A DNA stretch of 64,000 nucleotides from Chlamydomonas sphaeroides (taxonomy: Eukaryota; Chlorophyta; Chlorophyceae; Chlamydomonadales; Chlamydomonadaceae). This document shows, one piece after another, positions 1 to 12,354 of this stretch. The position numbers and the translations under genes were made by a program. Below the pieces are notes generated by a model. That model was not told the origin of the DNA. It saw nothing but the letters and a program-made list of their open reading frames with translations, and searched no databases. The stretch's first letter is position 1, and each line of letters opens with the position of its first letter. The stretch is taken from the NCBI GenBank assembly GCA_001662425.1, contig BDDC01000190.1:26388-90387 (forward strand), given 5' to 3'.

Positions 1-3000
1 CGCGGTGGCGCTGGAAGTCGACGCGGGAGGAACGGTACCCATGGTACGGTTGCGTGGCCGCGGAAGGGCGCAGGGCGGGCTTAGGGAGGGCATGCCACGG
101 CACCACGGACTGATAGGCTTGTCGCGAGCACGGGAGGGGCTGCGGGCGCACTCTGGGCGGGGCCTCTTCAGCTGCTTCGCGAACAGAGCCCTGTGGCACC
201 CGTGCGGCCGAGCTGCGCTGGCCACACGGATTTCGGAGGGGCCTGCAGCGCTATGGCGCCGAACGGCTGCTGGGGCACTCGGTGACAGCTGCTGGGGCAC
301 TCGGTAACGGCTGCTGGGGCACTCGATGANNNNNNNNNNACTCGGTAACGGCTGCTGGGGCACTCGGTGACAGCTGCTGGGGCACTCGGTAACGGCTGCT
401 GGGGCACTCGATGACAGCTGCTGGGGCGCATGCCGCTTCCATCCATGTCGTGCCCCCCTTGCCGCAGGACCTACCGGGGTCTGGGCCCGGGTACGACGAG
501 TGCTCGGAGCCGCTGGACGCCGGCGCCTGCCTCTTCCACCTGCTGGCGCGCTGCCCTCCGCTGCTGGCGCTTCAGCCGGAGCAGGGCGCGGAGCCGGCCT
601 GGACCTGCTGCCCGCCGGACGGCCTGGGCTTGCTGGAGCGCCTGAGGGCGCTGCCTCAGGACGACGACGACGTGCAGGCGAGTGAGACAGAGCGGTCAGG
701 AGGCAGCGCAGGCCGTGCTTGTGTGCTAGCATGCGCTCTCCACACGGGCACAGCACGTCTCTGACCCTGCGGTGTGGCGTCTCTTCGTATCCTCCTTCCC
801 AGGGCGCCATGCGGGAGTTCCTCAGCCACATAACGGCGCGCTTCATGCAACAGCCGGACGTGTTTGTGTGCCTGCTGGCGTGCCTGGAGGCTACCGAGCT
901 GCTGGAGCAGCAGGCAGGCCCGGGCAGCAGCGCGCAGGAGGAGCAGCTGAGCGCGGCGTACCAGCAGGCGGTGCAGGCGTTGGGGTCGGCGGCGCAGCAC
1001 CTCGTCATACCGGCCACCGAGGTCCCAACCGGCGACCCCTTGGCGCTTGTGCGGCCCGAGGAGGCGCTCGGGTTGGAGCCCACCGCCAGCCTCGCCGCGG
1101 GCTGCGGTGCCTCCGGGCTGGTGGACTCGCTGCTGGCGCTGCTCGGCAGCTACGACTCGCTGTACACAGCCGACCCCCGGCGCGGCTGCCTGCGCCTGGA
1201 CTGCGGCCCCGAGGCCACCACCCTGGCGCTGTGCCTGCTGCACCACTGGCACGGCGCCAAGACGGACCTTTGGAGCACCCAGCTCTTTTTCCCCGTCGCC
1301 TTGGCAACCGAGGCGGCGCCGGCTTCCGGACCGGCTCCTGCGCCGCGCCCCACCGGCAAGCAAGCGGTAGGCTGCTGCAATCGGCCTTGCGCCCTTTGGC
1401 CCGGGCTGGGGACGGCAAATTTGCGAAAGGGCAGGCCCTGCGCCCACTTTCCCGATCCCGGGCACGCGAGCCACACCGCTTTGCCTGCCGCCTCGCAGGC
1501 GTCCGCTCCGCCGCCGTGCCCAGTGCTGCTGAGCTGCCTGCAGCCGGGCTGTGTGCCCATGCGTGAGGACGAGCAGTACACGCATGCGTACGACTTTGAC
1601 CGGGCCTTCACCTTTGCGCCCAAGCTGGGGCCCGACAGCAGCAGCAGGTGTGTTCAACGTTTAGGCCGAAATAGAGTACCACCCCACAAGCGGCACGCCC
1701 CGGGTTGGTGACGCGCTGGTCGTGCGTAGGAAGAAAGTGGGGATGCGTTCAGATGCACCGGTGCGGGAAGCAAAGCTCAGCGCCGCCTTGAAAGAACCCG
1801 AGGCCCGCCCGTCCAGCCCGCGCACCGACGTGTAGGTTACCTGACGTTGAGCGACTGGAGCGACTGGAGACGATACGCCGCAGCACCCGCCGACGCGCGC
1901 GCTAACGCAATCTAACAACGCAACCCGGCCCCGGCACAGCACGCGCATAGTGCAACGCGTTGACGTACCTGCGCCGCGGCCAACGTGTGGGGCCATGCGA
2001 CCCACGGGTCATCGGCGTGGGGATTGATTCTGGTTGCGATGACCCGAGCCGCAAGGAAGCTCCACTCGATGCCGCCGCCCCTCAACGCCGTCGCTGTGCT
2101 GCCAGGTGGTCGGCGCAGCTCTCCCTGCTGCGCTCGGGCCTGGTGGCGCAGCGCATGGGGACCTGCTGGCTGCTGGCGCGCGGCGTGGAGGGCGTGGCAC
2201 GGGCGCTGGCCATGGCAGCACAGGTGCGCAGCAGCCGTCAGCCGGGGGACACGGCACCGGCCAGGGCACCGGCCACCCCACAGCCCCATGCCGCAGCCGC
2301 ATGTTGGCGCCTAAACCCAGACCCTGCCGTCTCTTTCCGCGGCCTCGCTTGCCCGACCGCCGCACCCCGCCCCGCCGCTGCCTGCCCTCCCCGCCGCAGC
2401 TGCGCCTGGAGCTGCAGGCCGCCGGCCGCGACGCCTTCGTGTGCCTGTCCTGGATCGACGAGCAGGGCACCACGGCCGCAGCCCACGAGGAGCTCGGCAC
2501 GCGGCCGCCGCCACAGCGCCAGCCCGCGCCGCGCGCCAAGCCCGGCGCCGCGTCGCAGGGCAAGGACGCACCCCCACAGCCGGCGCCGCCGGGGGCCGGG
2601 AGCGAGTTCAAGGCCCGAACCAGCAAGCTCGCCCGGCTCATCCGCATCCTGCAGCAGCGGGGCGCGACCCTAGAGGGGCTGGCGCCCGTCATCAAGGCAC
2701 TGCCGGAGGCGCAGGACGGTCTCCGGCGGCGCGAGGCGGAGTACAGCTTGGCGGTAGGGCTGGCGCAGCAGCTGCTGGAGGGACTGGCGGCGCCGCCGCT
2801 GCGCGAGTGCCTGCACGTCGAGGTGAGGGCCGGGGGCGGCATGGGCTCGTGTATGCATGTACGACATGTACGACATTTACGACACGAAGGGCAGGGGGAG
2901 GGTACACTGACCACGGGGGATAGCGCTGTAGAGCTCTCCACAGCGGCTTCCGCACCGGCGTTGAGGTGAGGGAATGGCGAGGCAGCAGGAGAAGGACAGG

Positions 3001-3466
3001 GTCAGGAACAGCATGCGGAATCAGGCGCTGGGGCGGGCTTGCGTGGGGTAGGGTTGGCATGGTTTCCTGAACCCCATGCGCCCGCCGGGCGGCTGCATGG
3101 GACCGGCAGGGACAAGGGCATTGCGACAAGGCGTGGGGACAAGGGGCTTGATCGGTTGGGGCAGGGGCCTGCAATTGGCACCGTATCTTGGAGGCTTCGT
3201 GACCTGGGGCACGCTCTTGCAGCCGCGTGTTGGCACCGCCAGGCTTTAGGCTGACCGCTCACGCTGGCGGCTTGCTTGCGTGCCTGCTGCCCCGTCGTGC
3301 TTGCCCCCGTCTCTCGCAGCTGCGCATCACCGAGTGCGCCCCCGGGCGGCCTGATCAGCTGGTGCTGCCGCCCGGGAAGGAGCCAGGGCAGGGGCCCGGA
3401 AAGGAGGCCAAGAACGAGGCCAAGCAGGAGAGCAAGCCGAAGAAGGCCAAGGCCAAGGCGCGCTGA
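1..3466 (+). CDS. Unknown-family paralogue A (5' truncated by the window edge)
   Basis: I do not recognise this protein. It is the downstream half of a gene closely related to gene B that starts at 5707. Suggested exons are <1..~40, 468..677, 803..1366, 1499..1647, 2106..2223, 2400..2822 and 3320..3466, ending in TGA. Joins keep frame and match B exon for exon. In the 468 exon, 34 of 36 residues of a Cys-rich block (PLDAG.CLFHLLA.CPPLLA onward) equal B. The 2106 exon encodes a 'GLVAQR.GT.WL.ARGV.GVARALAM' segment shared with B. The last exon begins LRITECAPGRPDQLVLP, identical in B, and ends in a Lys/Ala-rich tail. The donor after 677 reads CAG|GCGAGT, so that intron is probably GC-AG. The N-terminal half, including the family signature, lies outside the window. 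No catalytic motif, signal peptide or membrane segment is visible. Confidence 0.65.
270..426. repeat. 22-bp minisatellite, interrupted by an assembly gap
   Basis: Tandem copies of a unit close to GGCTGCTGGGGCACTCGGTA, alternating GGTAAC, GGTGAC and GATGAC ends, run through this stretch inside an intron of gene A. Ten Ns sit in the middle of the array, so the copy number is not known from this sequence. Confidence 0.85.
330..339. other. Assembly gap (10 N)
   Basis: Ten consecutive Ns within the 22-bp tandem repeat. The gap probably reflects failure to resolve the array; its true length may differ from ten bases. Confidence 0.95.
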
Positions 3467-5706
3467 GGGGACAGCTTGAGCATCCTGCACGGCAGCGCCT
3501 GTTGCGACGCCTAACAGGGGCGCTGGCGTCGCGGACAGCGCTGCATGCGCCCGGCGGCGGCAGCGCCTGCCTGCAACAAGCGGCAGGCGGCGGCGGCTGG
3601 CGCGGCCAAAACAACGAACGAAGGAGCGTGTGGGCAAGATGCATCAAACGGCACTCCACGGCCGCTGGGCACGCATGGGCGACTGTGTACTGGGGGTGGA
3701 GGCAGGGTCCGTCGGTCGTGGCGTGTCCGTCAGATGGCTGTGCGACAGACACCGTGTGGTGTTGCGTTACACTTTGAAGACATGGCGTCGCAGGGCCGAT
3801 CGCCCGATCGGCCTGGCATGCCAGGGGCCGCATGGTATGCAGCTGGCGCGAGGGCACCGAGGGGGATGCGAGGTTGGGGGCGAGCGCTTGACTGGGTGCA
3901 GGATGGGCTCGGTCGCGAGGGGCCGCTCGCTAGCTGCAGGATGGTCGTTGGCGGAGGTTGGGAGGTTGGGACAGTGCCAGCGGATGCTGTGAGGCTGCAT
4001 GCGCTACAGTACACGGCCAGACACCGCAGGCGTGGGGGTGCGCGCTGAAGAGCGTGGCAGGTGTTGCTCTGTTGCGGATGGGTGCTGCCGGAGATCGACA
4101 GCATGCGATTCGTTGTTGACGCCCGTGCGACGCCACGGCTAACTGAACTGTAGTGTGCGGTGCATTGTTGCAGCGGCAGGTCGTGGAACTGAGCCGATGG
4201 GCGACGCGGAGGGGGTCGAGTGGGAGTGGGAATGGAGCAGGCTGAGGAGGACACGAGCTGGCGTAGCGGAGTAAGCGGTTGAGATGCAACGAACGCAGTT
4301 TTTGGTCCGGGCCAGTCAACAAGGCGCGGTTTGAGGGCACATGTCAAGAGCAACGGTGTTGTCTGGGAGGTGCCGCGAGCACTGTACGCGAACTCTCGCC
4401 ATGTATGATGCGGGTCTCGGTCCGTGTGCTGCGGAGTGGCGCCGAGGCCAGAGCGTGGCGCTGGGCCGGTGCCGCAAATGCGCTTGCCGGTAAGGCGCCG
4501 ACTAGGCCTCTGGTGCCCGATGGGCGGGGTTGAAGGTGGAAAGCTGGCCCTCCACGCCGTTGGTGCCCAGGACAAGCGACAACGCCAACGTAAGAAAGCG
4601 AAAGCCATGAGCGGCATGAGGTAATTGGGCCCACGGCTCGTGAGGGCGTTGATGTGAGATTGTGTGACCATAGCTAGTGAGCCACTCCAATTGTCCGAAA
4701 GCCAGGAGTTGGAAGCCCAGCGCAACCGCCGAGCACAGGGAATGGGGACCGACCGCCAGCGGACGGACGCCAAGAAGGCCAGGGAGGAGGGTGACATCCG
4801 GCCAGGACTTCTGTAACTTCTTGTCGGGACACGGCCGAAGTTGGGAGTGAGCATATCCCGACGGGGCTCTCGGCGGCGGTAGGATGGCGCGCGCGGCGGT
4901 CGGGATGGCCGGCGGAGGGGGCTGCCAGCGACGGGATGGCGCGTGCGACAGTCGGGATGGCCGGCGGAGGGGGCTGCCAGCGACGGGATGGCGCGTGCGA
5001 CAAGCAGCGGGTAAGTACCCAGTATCGTTACAACCCCGAAAACCTGCCATCCAGTCGTATGGTCCCCTCCGCCGAGTCAGGCGCCTGCCCCCTCAGCCGA
5101 GGCAGCAGCCGCCGCCGCGGGAGTACCGGTCACTACATGAGCCCAAGACGACACCCCAGGTATGCCAGGGCTTGGAGGAGCTTGATGGTCGGGGAAAGGG
5201 GATAGGCTTGGGACGACTGGCCAAGCATTTCGCCGTGTCCAGTGAAAGGTTGTTGGACTCGAGGGTGGAGGGCAGTGTAAGCGACATGTAGCTGCTATCC
5301 TTTTGATCGTCGGACACAGCCCGGGCGGGGAGAGGGGGCAAGGACGGGTTCGTGCCTCATCGTGCCTTCACAAAACCTGAAACCATATGATCGTAGCAAT
5401 CATATGGAAATAGCTAGAACTTATGTTAAACCTGACGTACAGTAAGGGCGGCCCTGCCTCGCAACTGCGCTGTTGTCTTGCTGCTTTTTACAGACACAAG
5501 CTCGTTGCAGGACTATATCTACAGCTTTGACCGCTGATGTTTTGCCTATAGCAGTTCTGCGTGGCAGCGAGGATCTTTAGGGTGCGCTCTAAGAACGCGC
5601 CATTCCTCGCACGCAAGAATGGGATGTTACTGTGAGAGAAACACCACTCATGGTCTAAGGCACTGGTTCACCCTGCCTCGGCAAGGCGACCCGTGACACA
5701 GCCGCG
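3467..5706. other. Spacer between genes A and B
   Basis: About 2.2 kb with no exon I can support. It must hold the 3' UTR of A and the promoter of B. It contains a 52-bp tandem repeat (4881-5005), and AT content rises over the last 350 bases before the start of B. A TGTAA (volvocine-type polyadenylation signal) occurs near 4812, 1.3 kb after the stop of A, which may be too far to serve it. A 374-codon open frame on the minus strand (3730-4854) has no recognisable domain and is treated as chance. Confidence 0.6.
4881..5005. repeat. 52-bp tandem repeat, about 2.4 copies
   Basis: Copies start at 4881, 4933 and 4985. The unit begins GGGATGGCGCGTGCGACAGT and ends GGGGCTGCCAGCGAC. The first copy differs at a few positions and the third is partial. 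Confidence 0.85.
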
Positions 5707-8700
5707 ATGCATTCGCTCGCCGCACAGCAGGAACGTCGGCGCAAGCGTCTATTGCAGACGGTGCTGCTCGCTCAGAACGAGAAGAACCGGAGCACAGAGG
5801 AGCCCGGGGGCAGCAAGGAGGAAGATGAAAAGCCGGCGCCCCTGCAGCCGACACGGCCGTACGCGCCCTGCCCCTCGCAGCAGCGCGCGCTGGCGAGCCT
5901 GCGGCGGCAGTACCCCACCGCCGCGGCTCTGCAGTCCTTCCGGGCCCGAGCCGCCTGCTGCAGCACCAGCGCAGCAGCGCCCGGGCCCGCCACCGCCCCC
6001 TCCTCCTGGGCCAAGCCCCTGCCCTGGCCTCCGCCTCCGCCGGCCCCGCCTCCACGCACCTCTGGGCTCCACCACAACCCGCCTATCCCGCAGCTCACAG
6101 CTGCCAACAACAGCTCAGCTTCCAGCAGCGCTGCAACAAGCAGCTGCCCGTCGTCCAGCATAGCGCCACGCGACACGCCCGCTGCGTCGAACCGGGCGGC
6201 CGACCACGCACCCACCCTCGACGCCGTGGACCGCCTGCTATCGACCTCTTTGCTGCCAAGACCAGGCCATCCAGAGGACAGCCTAGCATTCGAGGCCACG
6301 GAGCTGCTCAGCTCGTCCGCGTTCGAAGACATCATGCGGAAGCTCGAGGAGCAGACAAGCGCCTCGTTAGCGCACCTTGATCCGCAGGAGCGGCAGCGGC
6401 TGCTCGCCTCGCGCGCCGGCATGGTTCTCCAGCGGGTCGTGGCGGCGGCGCGCGAAGGCCGCGCCCGGCTGCGGCGGCAGGGCGCACCGGACCTTGCCAG
6501 CTGGCTGGCAGCCACGAAGGAGGCGCTGCGCGCCGTGCGCACGCCGCTGGAGCTGTGGCGCCTGCTAGCCGCGCACGGCGTGGATACGGGCCGCGACTCG
6601 GCCGGCGCCGGCGGCACGTGGGGTCTGCTGTTCCTGCTGGCGGAACAGGGTCACCACGGGGCGCAGACGGTGCGTGTCTATGGCTGCGGGGGTGGCTTGG
6701 GGACTCGGGTGTCGCAGCTCGGAGGCTGGCTCGCGAAGAAGCCGAAACCCTTTGCTGCAGGGCCCCCCGTAGCTCTGTCACGGCCGCCCATGTCTTCCGG
6801 CTCCGCCCCGCTCAGGTCCTGGGGGCTGCCTCGGTGGGCGCGATGCTACTGGGCTGCGAGCTGGCAGCCGTGCACGCAGCCGACGCCGGGGCCGCGCCGG
6901 CTGATGACGGCCCCCAGGCGCTGGCCTGCGCGGCGCTCGAGCTCCTGATGCTGCTGCAGGTGCGGTCCGGCCAGCTTTGGGCTTGCCTAAGAAGTGCTAC
7001 ACGAAAGCTCGCACTGTGGGCTTGCCTTCACGTAGGCTTCGATAGAGACGCGCAACCCAAGGTCAGGCCATGCCTGGGATCTGCCCGGCGTCATGTCGGC
7101 CTGCCTCCCATCATCATCGCTGTCCAGCAACCGTGCATCCCCGACCCACATGACCCACATGACGCCTGACACGTGCCATGTGTCATGTGCCGTGGCCTGG
7201 CCCCCCGTTCCGCGTCGAGCAGTGCGCGCCCGGCGTGGACGTACTGGACGCCAGCGCCTTGGGGCCCTCGCCGCAGCAGCTGCACACGCTGCTGTGCTAC
7301 GGCCTGCTGCCGCCGGCGCAGCCGGACGCGGCCGGACCGCCCGTGGCGCGCTTCTCCTCACCGCACGTGCAGCACGTGGGGGCTCTGCTGTGCCGCCGCG
7401 TGTCGTGGGCGGTGGCGGTGGCCGAGGCCGAGGCGCTGCAGGCGCTGCGGTCCCGCCGCGGCCAGCTGGCGTGGGAGCAACTGATGGACGACGCCATTGC
7501 CCTGAGGCTGTACCGCAGCGCCGTCCACGAGGCCGCGACGGAGCACAGAGCGCCCGCGGCAGAGAGCACTGTGGCCGAGGGCGCTGCGGTGGCGCAGCAG
7601 GTGCTGGCGGGGCTGGCGGCGGCGGGTGGCGGCGCGCCGGCGCTGGCGGGGCAGCAACTGCTGCGCGGGCCGGGCGGCGGGGCCCTGGGCGCGGGCGTGC
7701 CGGGTCCGGGTCCGGCGATGCAGGCTCGGGCGCTGGAAGCGTTGGGTCAAGGGCAGCAGGCGCAGCAGCAGCCGCTGCGGTTGCAGGCTCCGGCCCAGCA
7801 CCCGCAGCCGCATCCTTGGCAGCCCTTGGAGTCGCCTCATCTGCAGCCTCATTTGCAGCCTCATCTGCAGCCTCATCTGCAGGAGCTGCAGGCGCTGCCG
7901 CAGCCGCGCGCTCAGGCGCTGCGGCCAGGCTGGCAGGCGGCGGCGCAGCCCGCGCCGCTGGGGGCGCCGCTCCAGCAGCGGCCCTGGGACGAGCAGCCTT
8001 CCGCTGCGGAGCTGCCAGGCGTCTTGGCCTGGCGCGGCTGGGAGGACGCCTGCGACTCCGCAGGCGGCCGCGACGAGAGCTGCAGCGAGCCGTCGGACGA
8101 GCTCGACGGGGAGGAATTCGGTGGGACCCACGCGTACCTCTACGACTGCCTGTGGCGCTTCGTCTGCGACGGTCCGGGCGCTGAGATTTACATCGAGCCC
8201 CCCGTCTGGCTGGATCCGCTGCACCGCATTCGCGTGCTGGATCTGGATCCGGGCCTGTGGTACGACACCGCCGCCCACGACGCCGTGCGGGCCGTGCTGC
8301 GCGACGCCGCGGCCGCGGCGCGCGACCCCAGCGCTCACCTGCACAAGCGCCAGGTGCTGCAGCGCGTCTCGGTCGACGCCGCGGCCGCGGGCCGCCGACA
8401 CTGCCTGCGATACGAAGGCGCGCGACGGGCGTGGCGAAGGGCCGACCCGGAGCGCATCAACGTGTGCTACAGTGTCTTGCACATTGTGGACTGGGACGAG
8501 CCGGTCGCTTGGCACACGGAGTCGGCTGCCGGCGGCAGCGGCAGCGGCGGCGGCGAGCGCGACGACGAGAGCGACGGGTTGGGGCTCGTGGAGCTGGAGG
8601 CGTGGGCCGAGCTGCTGCGGCCGGGGCTGCTGGCGGCCCACCCGACCACATGGGGCGCGCTGCTGCGTAGGGCGCAGCAGGCGGACGACCAGGACCTGGC

Positions 8701-11700
8701 GGCGGGCAGGCGGCGCGGGCGGGGCCTCCTGCGGGTGAGGGGACGCAGCCCCCATGCCTGGATTGATAGAGCCGGAGGAGTCCATCGGGATGCGTCGTGA
8801 CCTTGTCGATGGAATCATTGGAAGATCCGAGGGCTGCGGGCCAGGCGCGCGCTGCGCGGCGGCGCGACCGCGCCCTTGCTGAGGCCAGGCCTGGCGCGGC
8901 CTGGGCCCGAGCACTGATTCCTGCAGCCCTGCCCTCCGCTGGCATCCCTCGGTCCCTCCCCAGGCCGCCGCCACCGCGCTGCTGGGTCTGGTGGCGCTGG
9001 CGGGGCAGGACGACATCCCACTGGCGCAGCTGCGGCTGGCGGCCTGCGCGGCGGCGGGCGCGGCGGCGCTGCACCTTGACGTGCTCCTGGCCAATGCCGG
9101 CACAAACGACGTGCCAGTGAGTGCCACGAGCGCGAGTAGTATACGATTCAAACAGGACATCAGACGATCGAGCCGCCCCTAGGTCGTCCCCAAAACATAC
9201 TGGCAGGTACTTGCCTTGGAGCAAGAGCCCGGCCCGGGCCGCAGTCAAATGCCGTTGCGCTAACGTTACCGTCCCGATCGCGACCTGCGCCATCCGTCCG
9301 CCGCTGCAGTCCCTGTGGGACTACCTCGACTCTGACGACGGGCCGCTCGACGGCGACTCAGCCAGGCGCGACGACTGCCGCCTTTGCGGCTACCCCGATT
9401 ACGTACTGCCGCCCCTGGACGCCGGCTCCTGCCTCTTTCACCTGCTGGCGTGCTGCCCCCCGCTGCTGGCGCTGCAGCCGGAGCAGGGCGCGGAGCCGGC
9501 TTGGACCTGCTGCCCGCCGGAGCCCGACGGGTTGGACGTGCTCAGGGGTTTGCCGCCGGCCTGCTCGACCGTGCAGGTGGGCATGCCCGGTGCTGCGGCC
9601 GTGTCGGCCCGCGCTGGCGGCCCTGGCAAGGCCGGGTCGCTGCGCAGTGGCCGTGGTGCGCTCTAGCGACGACTAGGGCCTGGGAACGCTATCCATGGCG
9701 GCCGGCCTAGGGTGCCCGGGCTACCACATGCGCGCCACTGTATGCTTGCTGGTGTCTGCTTGCAGCTGCGCCTCTCCCTGGACGCCACGTGTGGTCCTCC
9801 GGGGCCCGTGGCCCTCGGCCCGCGGCCCGCGGCCCCAGGCTCGACATACCTTGCCTCGCACGCCCCACGCCGTCTCCCGCCGGCCCCCCAGGACGCCATG
9901 AAAGAGCTGCTCGAGCACACGGCGGAGCGCTTCATGCAACGCCCCGACGTGCTAGTGAGCCTGCACGTGTGCCTGGAGACGCAGCAGTTCCTGGCGCAGC
10001 TCAGCGCCGCCGCCGGCGCCGGCGGCAGCCCAGATGAGCGCCGCTACCGCCAGCGCTACGAACGAGGGGTGCGGGCGCTGGCGGGGCTGGCCCTGGCGGA
10101 CCTAGACGACCCTGCGGCCTGGATTCGGAGCGGGCACGGCGACCAGCGCCTGGGTCTGAGCGACCTCGAGACCAGCCCCGGCGGCGACTCCGACTCCAGC
10201 ACACCGCGCGCCGCCGCCGCGTGGCCGCCGCTGCCGCCGCTGCCGCCGCTGCCGCCGCCGCTGCCGCCGCTGCCTCCCTATCCTCCTCTGCCGCCGCCGC
10301 CGCTGCCGCTCTTGTCGGAGCCGCCCGTCACCATCGGCGCCAACGCCAGCGCGGACGGCATCGTGAGGGCGTTCGTCGAACTGCTGCGTAGCTACCCCTC
10401 CATGGCCACCGGCGTAGGCGCACAGGCCCTGCCCCTGCCGCCGCCGCGCCATCTGCAGCAGGCCACCGGCTGCCTGCGGCTCGCCGCTGGCCCCGAGCGC
10501 GCCGCGCTGGCGGCGTGCCTCTTCCACTTCATCGCCGCCGCCGACTTGTGGGACCCGCGCTACCCGGACGCCAAGTGCACCACGCAGGTCTTCTTCCCCG
10601 TCCGCGAGGAGCCGGAGCTAACGCTGCAGCCGCCGGCAGCCGGCCGGTCCGGCAAGCGTGCGGTGCGTACGGTGCTGTGCGGTGCGGTGCGGGAGCCTTC
10701 AGCAGCCGGCCGCTCCTCCTAGCTAGCTAGACCCTTAGTGGAAGCTCCGAGCGCTCACCGCCTGTGCCCGTCCCCAACACAGCAATTTTCCCCAACACAG
10801 CAGGCACCCGACCCGGCGGCGGGCGCGCTGCTGCTGACGGGCATCCAGCCGGCTGTGGTGCCGCGTTCTGACGATGAGGCGTTCAGAGGGGCGTACGACT
10901 GGAAGGCCGTGGAGGCCAACACGCTGCAGCTGTCAGCCGACAACGGCAGCATGTGAGCGGGGTTGCGAACTTCCTTGCGAGCTTCCATAGCGCTTCCATC
11001 CTATGCTGGTTGTTGTGAAATGTACAGGGAGACTGGCCCTTCCTATGCTAGTTGATGTGAGATTTACAGCGAGATGGGCACCCCAGCACGTGAGCCGTGG
11101 GAGGGGCATCCCTGGAGCAGCGGGGGATTGAGTGACAGTGCGCAGCGCTGTGTGGATGAGGGCGTGAGGCAGGGCGGCGCGAGGGATGCAGGCCGCGTGC
11201 CTCAGTGGAGGGAGCCAGTACGGAGCAACCGACCTGCCGACGCTGGCCGCCGTGTGTCCCTCTTCAGGGCAAGTAATTGAGTAACACATGTGTGTGATGT
11301 CCGCAGGTGGTCGGCCCAGCTGTCGCGGCTGCGCTCGGGCCTGGTGGCGCAGCGGCAGGGCACCGCGTGGCTGCAGGCGCGCGGCGTGGTGGGCGTGGCG
11401 CGGGCGCTGGCCATGACGGCAACGGTGCGTTGCCCGACAGGCCCCGCGGGTTCCGCTGGATGTGCTGCTACACGCAACAGCCCAAACGTCCGCCGCTGGC
11501 CGCCACGCAGCGTGCCGTGACGCCCACCGCCGCACTGCGCCCACAGCCGTTGCGCTCCCCGCCCGACCGCCGCACCCCGCCCATCCCGTCCCTGCCCCCT
11601 CTGTCCGCAGCTGCGCAAGGAGCTGCAGGCCGCCGGCCGCGACGCCTTTGTGGCTGTGGGCGTCATCGTGGCCTCCGCAACCACGGCCGCCGTGGACGAG

Positions 11701-12354
11701 GCACGTGGCGTCCGGCGGCCGCCCAAGGAGCAGGCCGCGGGCGGCCGCAATGCCGGCGCCGCGCCGCAGCGGCCAGGCGCTGCGCCGGCGCAGGCTCTGC
11801 CGCCCGAGGAAGGGACGGAGCTCAAGGTGCACCTGGGGAGCGCCGTGGAGCACATCAGGACGATCTGCCGCTTGTTGGACGCGAGCATGGGGCCGCCGGC
11901 GCTGCTGCTGGATGCGCCGCATGGCGAGGCGTCGCTTGGAGAGGCGCTGCGGCTGACGGGGGCGCTGCTGGCGCGCTTCAGCGATAAGGACGACGCCCTG
12001 CGTGACGCGGTCACGGTCAAGGTGGGCAGGGCAGCGGTGCCTTTGGCGGCTTGGGGAAGGGCTGGAGGGGCGTGGGGCGGTGGGGCCTAGCAACTGAGCT
12101 CGAGAAAGGCGGGCCCGGGGCGCCGTGTTTTATCAGCTTCTGACGGCCTCCCCTCTCGCCTCGCCTCGCAGCTGCGCATCACCGAATGCGCCCCCGGGCG
12201 GCCCGACCAGCTGGTGCTGCCGTCAGGGAAGGCGGCAAAGGACGCGAAGCAGGAACCCAAGCAGGAGGGCAAGCCTGGGCCATCGCACGGGCACAAGCTG
12301 AAGCAGGCCAAGGCCAAAGCGCTGGTCGATGGCAGGGTCCAAGGGCCGTCGTGA
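5707..12354 (+). CDS. Unknown-family paralogue B (complete, about 1,557 aa)
   Basis: Function unknown. Model: join(5707..6669, 6816..6959, 7223..8734, 8964..9116, 9310..9576, 9892..10662, 10801..10952, 11307..11424, 11611..12021, 12172..12354). The start is the first ATG of the family signature shared with C and D: a Gln-Gln-Glu-Arg run at about residues 7-13, CPSQQRALASLRRQYPTA at about 55-72, and WAKPLPWP at 101-108. Exon 1 ends just after a 'TWG' segment. Exon 2 is a short hydrophobic helical exon. Exon 3 carries Gln/Pro-rich repeats, an acidic patch and a second TWG segment (LLAAHPTTWGALL) directly before its donor. Exon 6 holds a long PPLPP tract. The C-terminal exons match gene A. No signal peptide, membrane segment or enzyme motif is seen. 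Alternating helical segments suggest an all-alpha scaffold, but that is inference. Confidence 0.72.
7835..7882 (+). repeat. In-frame 12-bp coding repeat, (Pro-His-Leu-Gln)x4
   Basis: Four head-to-tail copies of CCTCATCTGCAG, one with a C-to-T change, encode PHLQ four times in exon 3 of gene B. A copy-number-variable segment is likely. Confidence 0.9.

Noticed and set aside
270..426. CRISPR-like array
   Set aside because: Units are directly adjacent without unique spacers; an ordinary minisatellite in a eukaryotic genome.
656..1657. 333-codon minus-strand open frame
   Set aside because: Overlaps well-supported exons of gene A, which match B at the protein level.
3730..4854. 374-codon open frame on the minus strand between A and B
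   Set aside because: No domain, no start context, odd composition (Ser/Arg/Pro mix as from antisense of GC-rich DNA) and no splice-linked neighbours.
7358..9160. 600-codon minus-strand open frame
   Set aside because: Exact antisense shadow of exon 3 of gene B, with Arg/Pro/Ala-rich composition typical of such shadows.
5707..12354. Gene B family as octotricopeptide (OPR) or RAP-domain proteins, common in algae
   Set aside because: No PPPEW-type repeat core, no regular 38-residue spacing and no RAP-like C-terminus could be seen.
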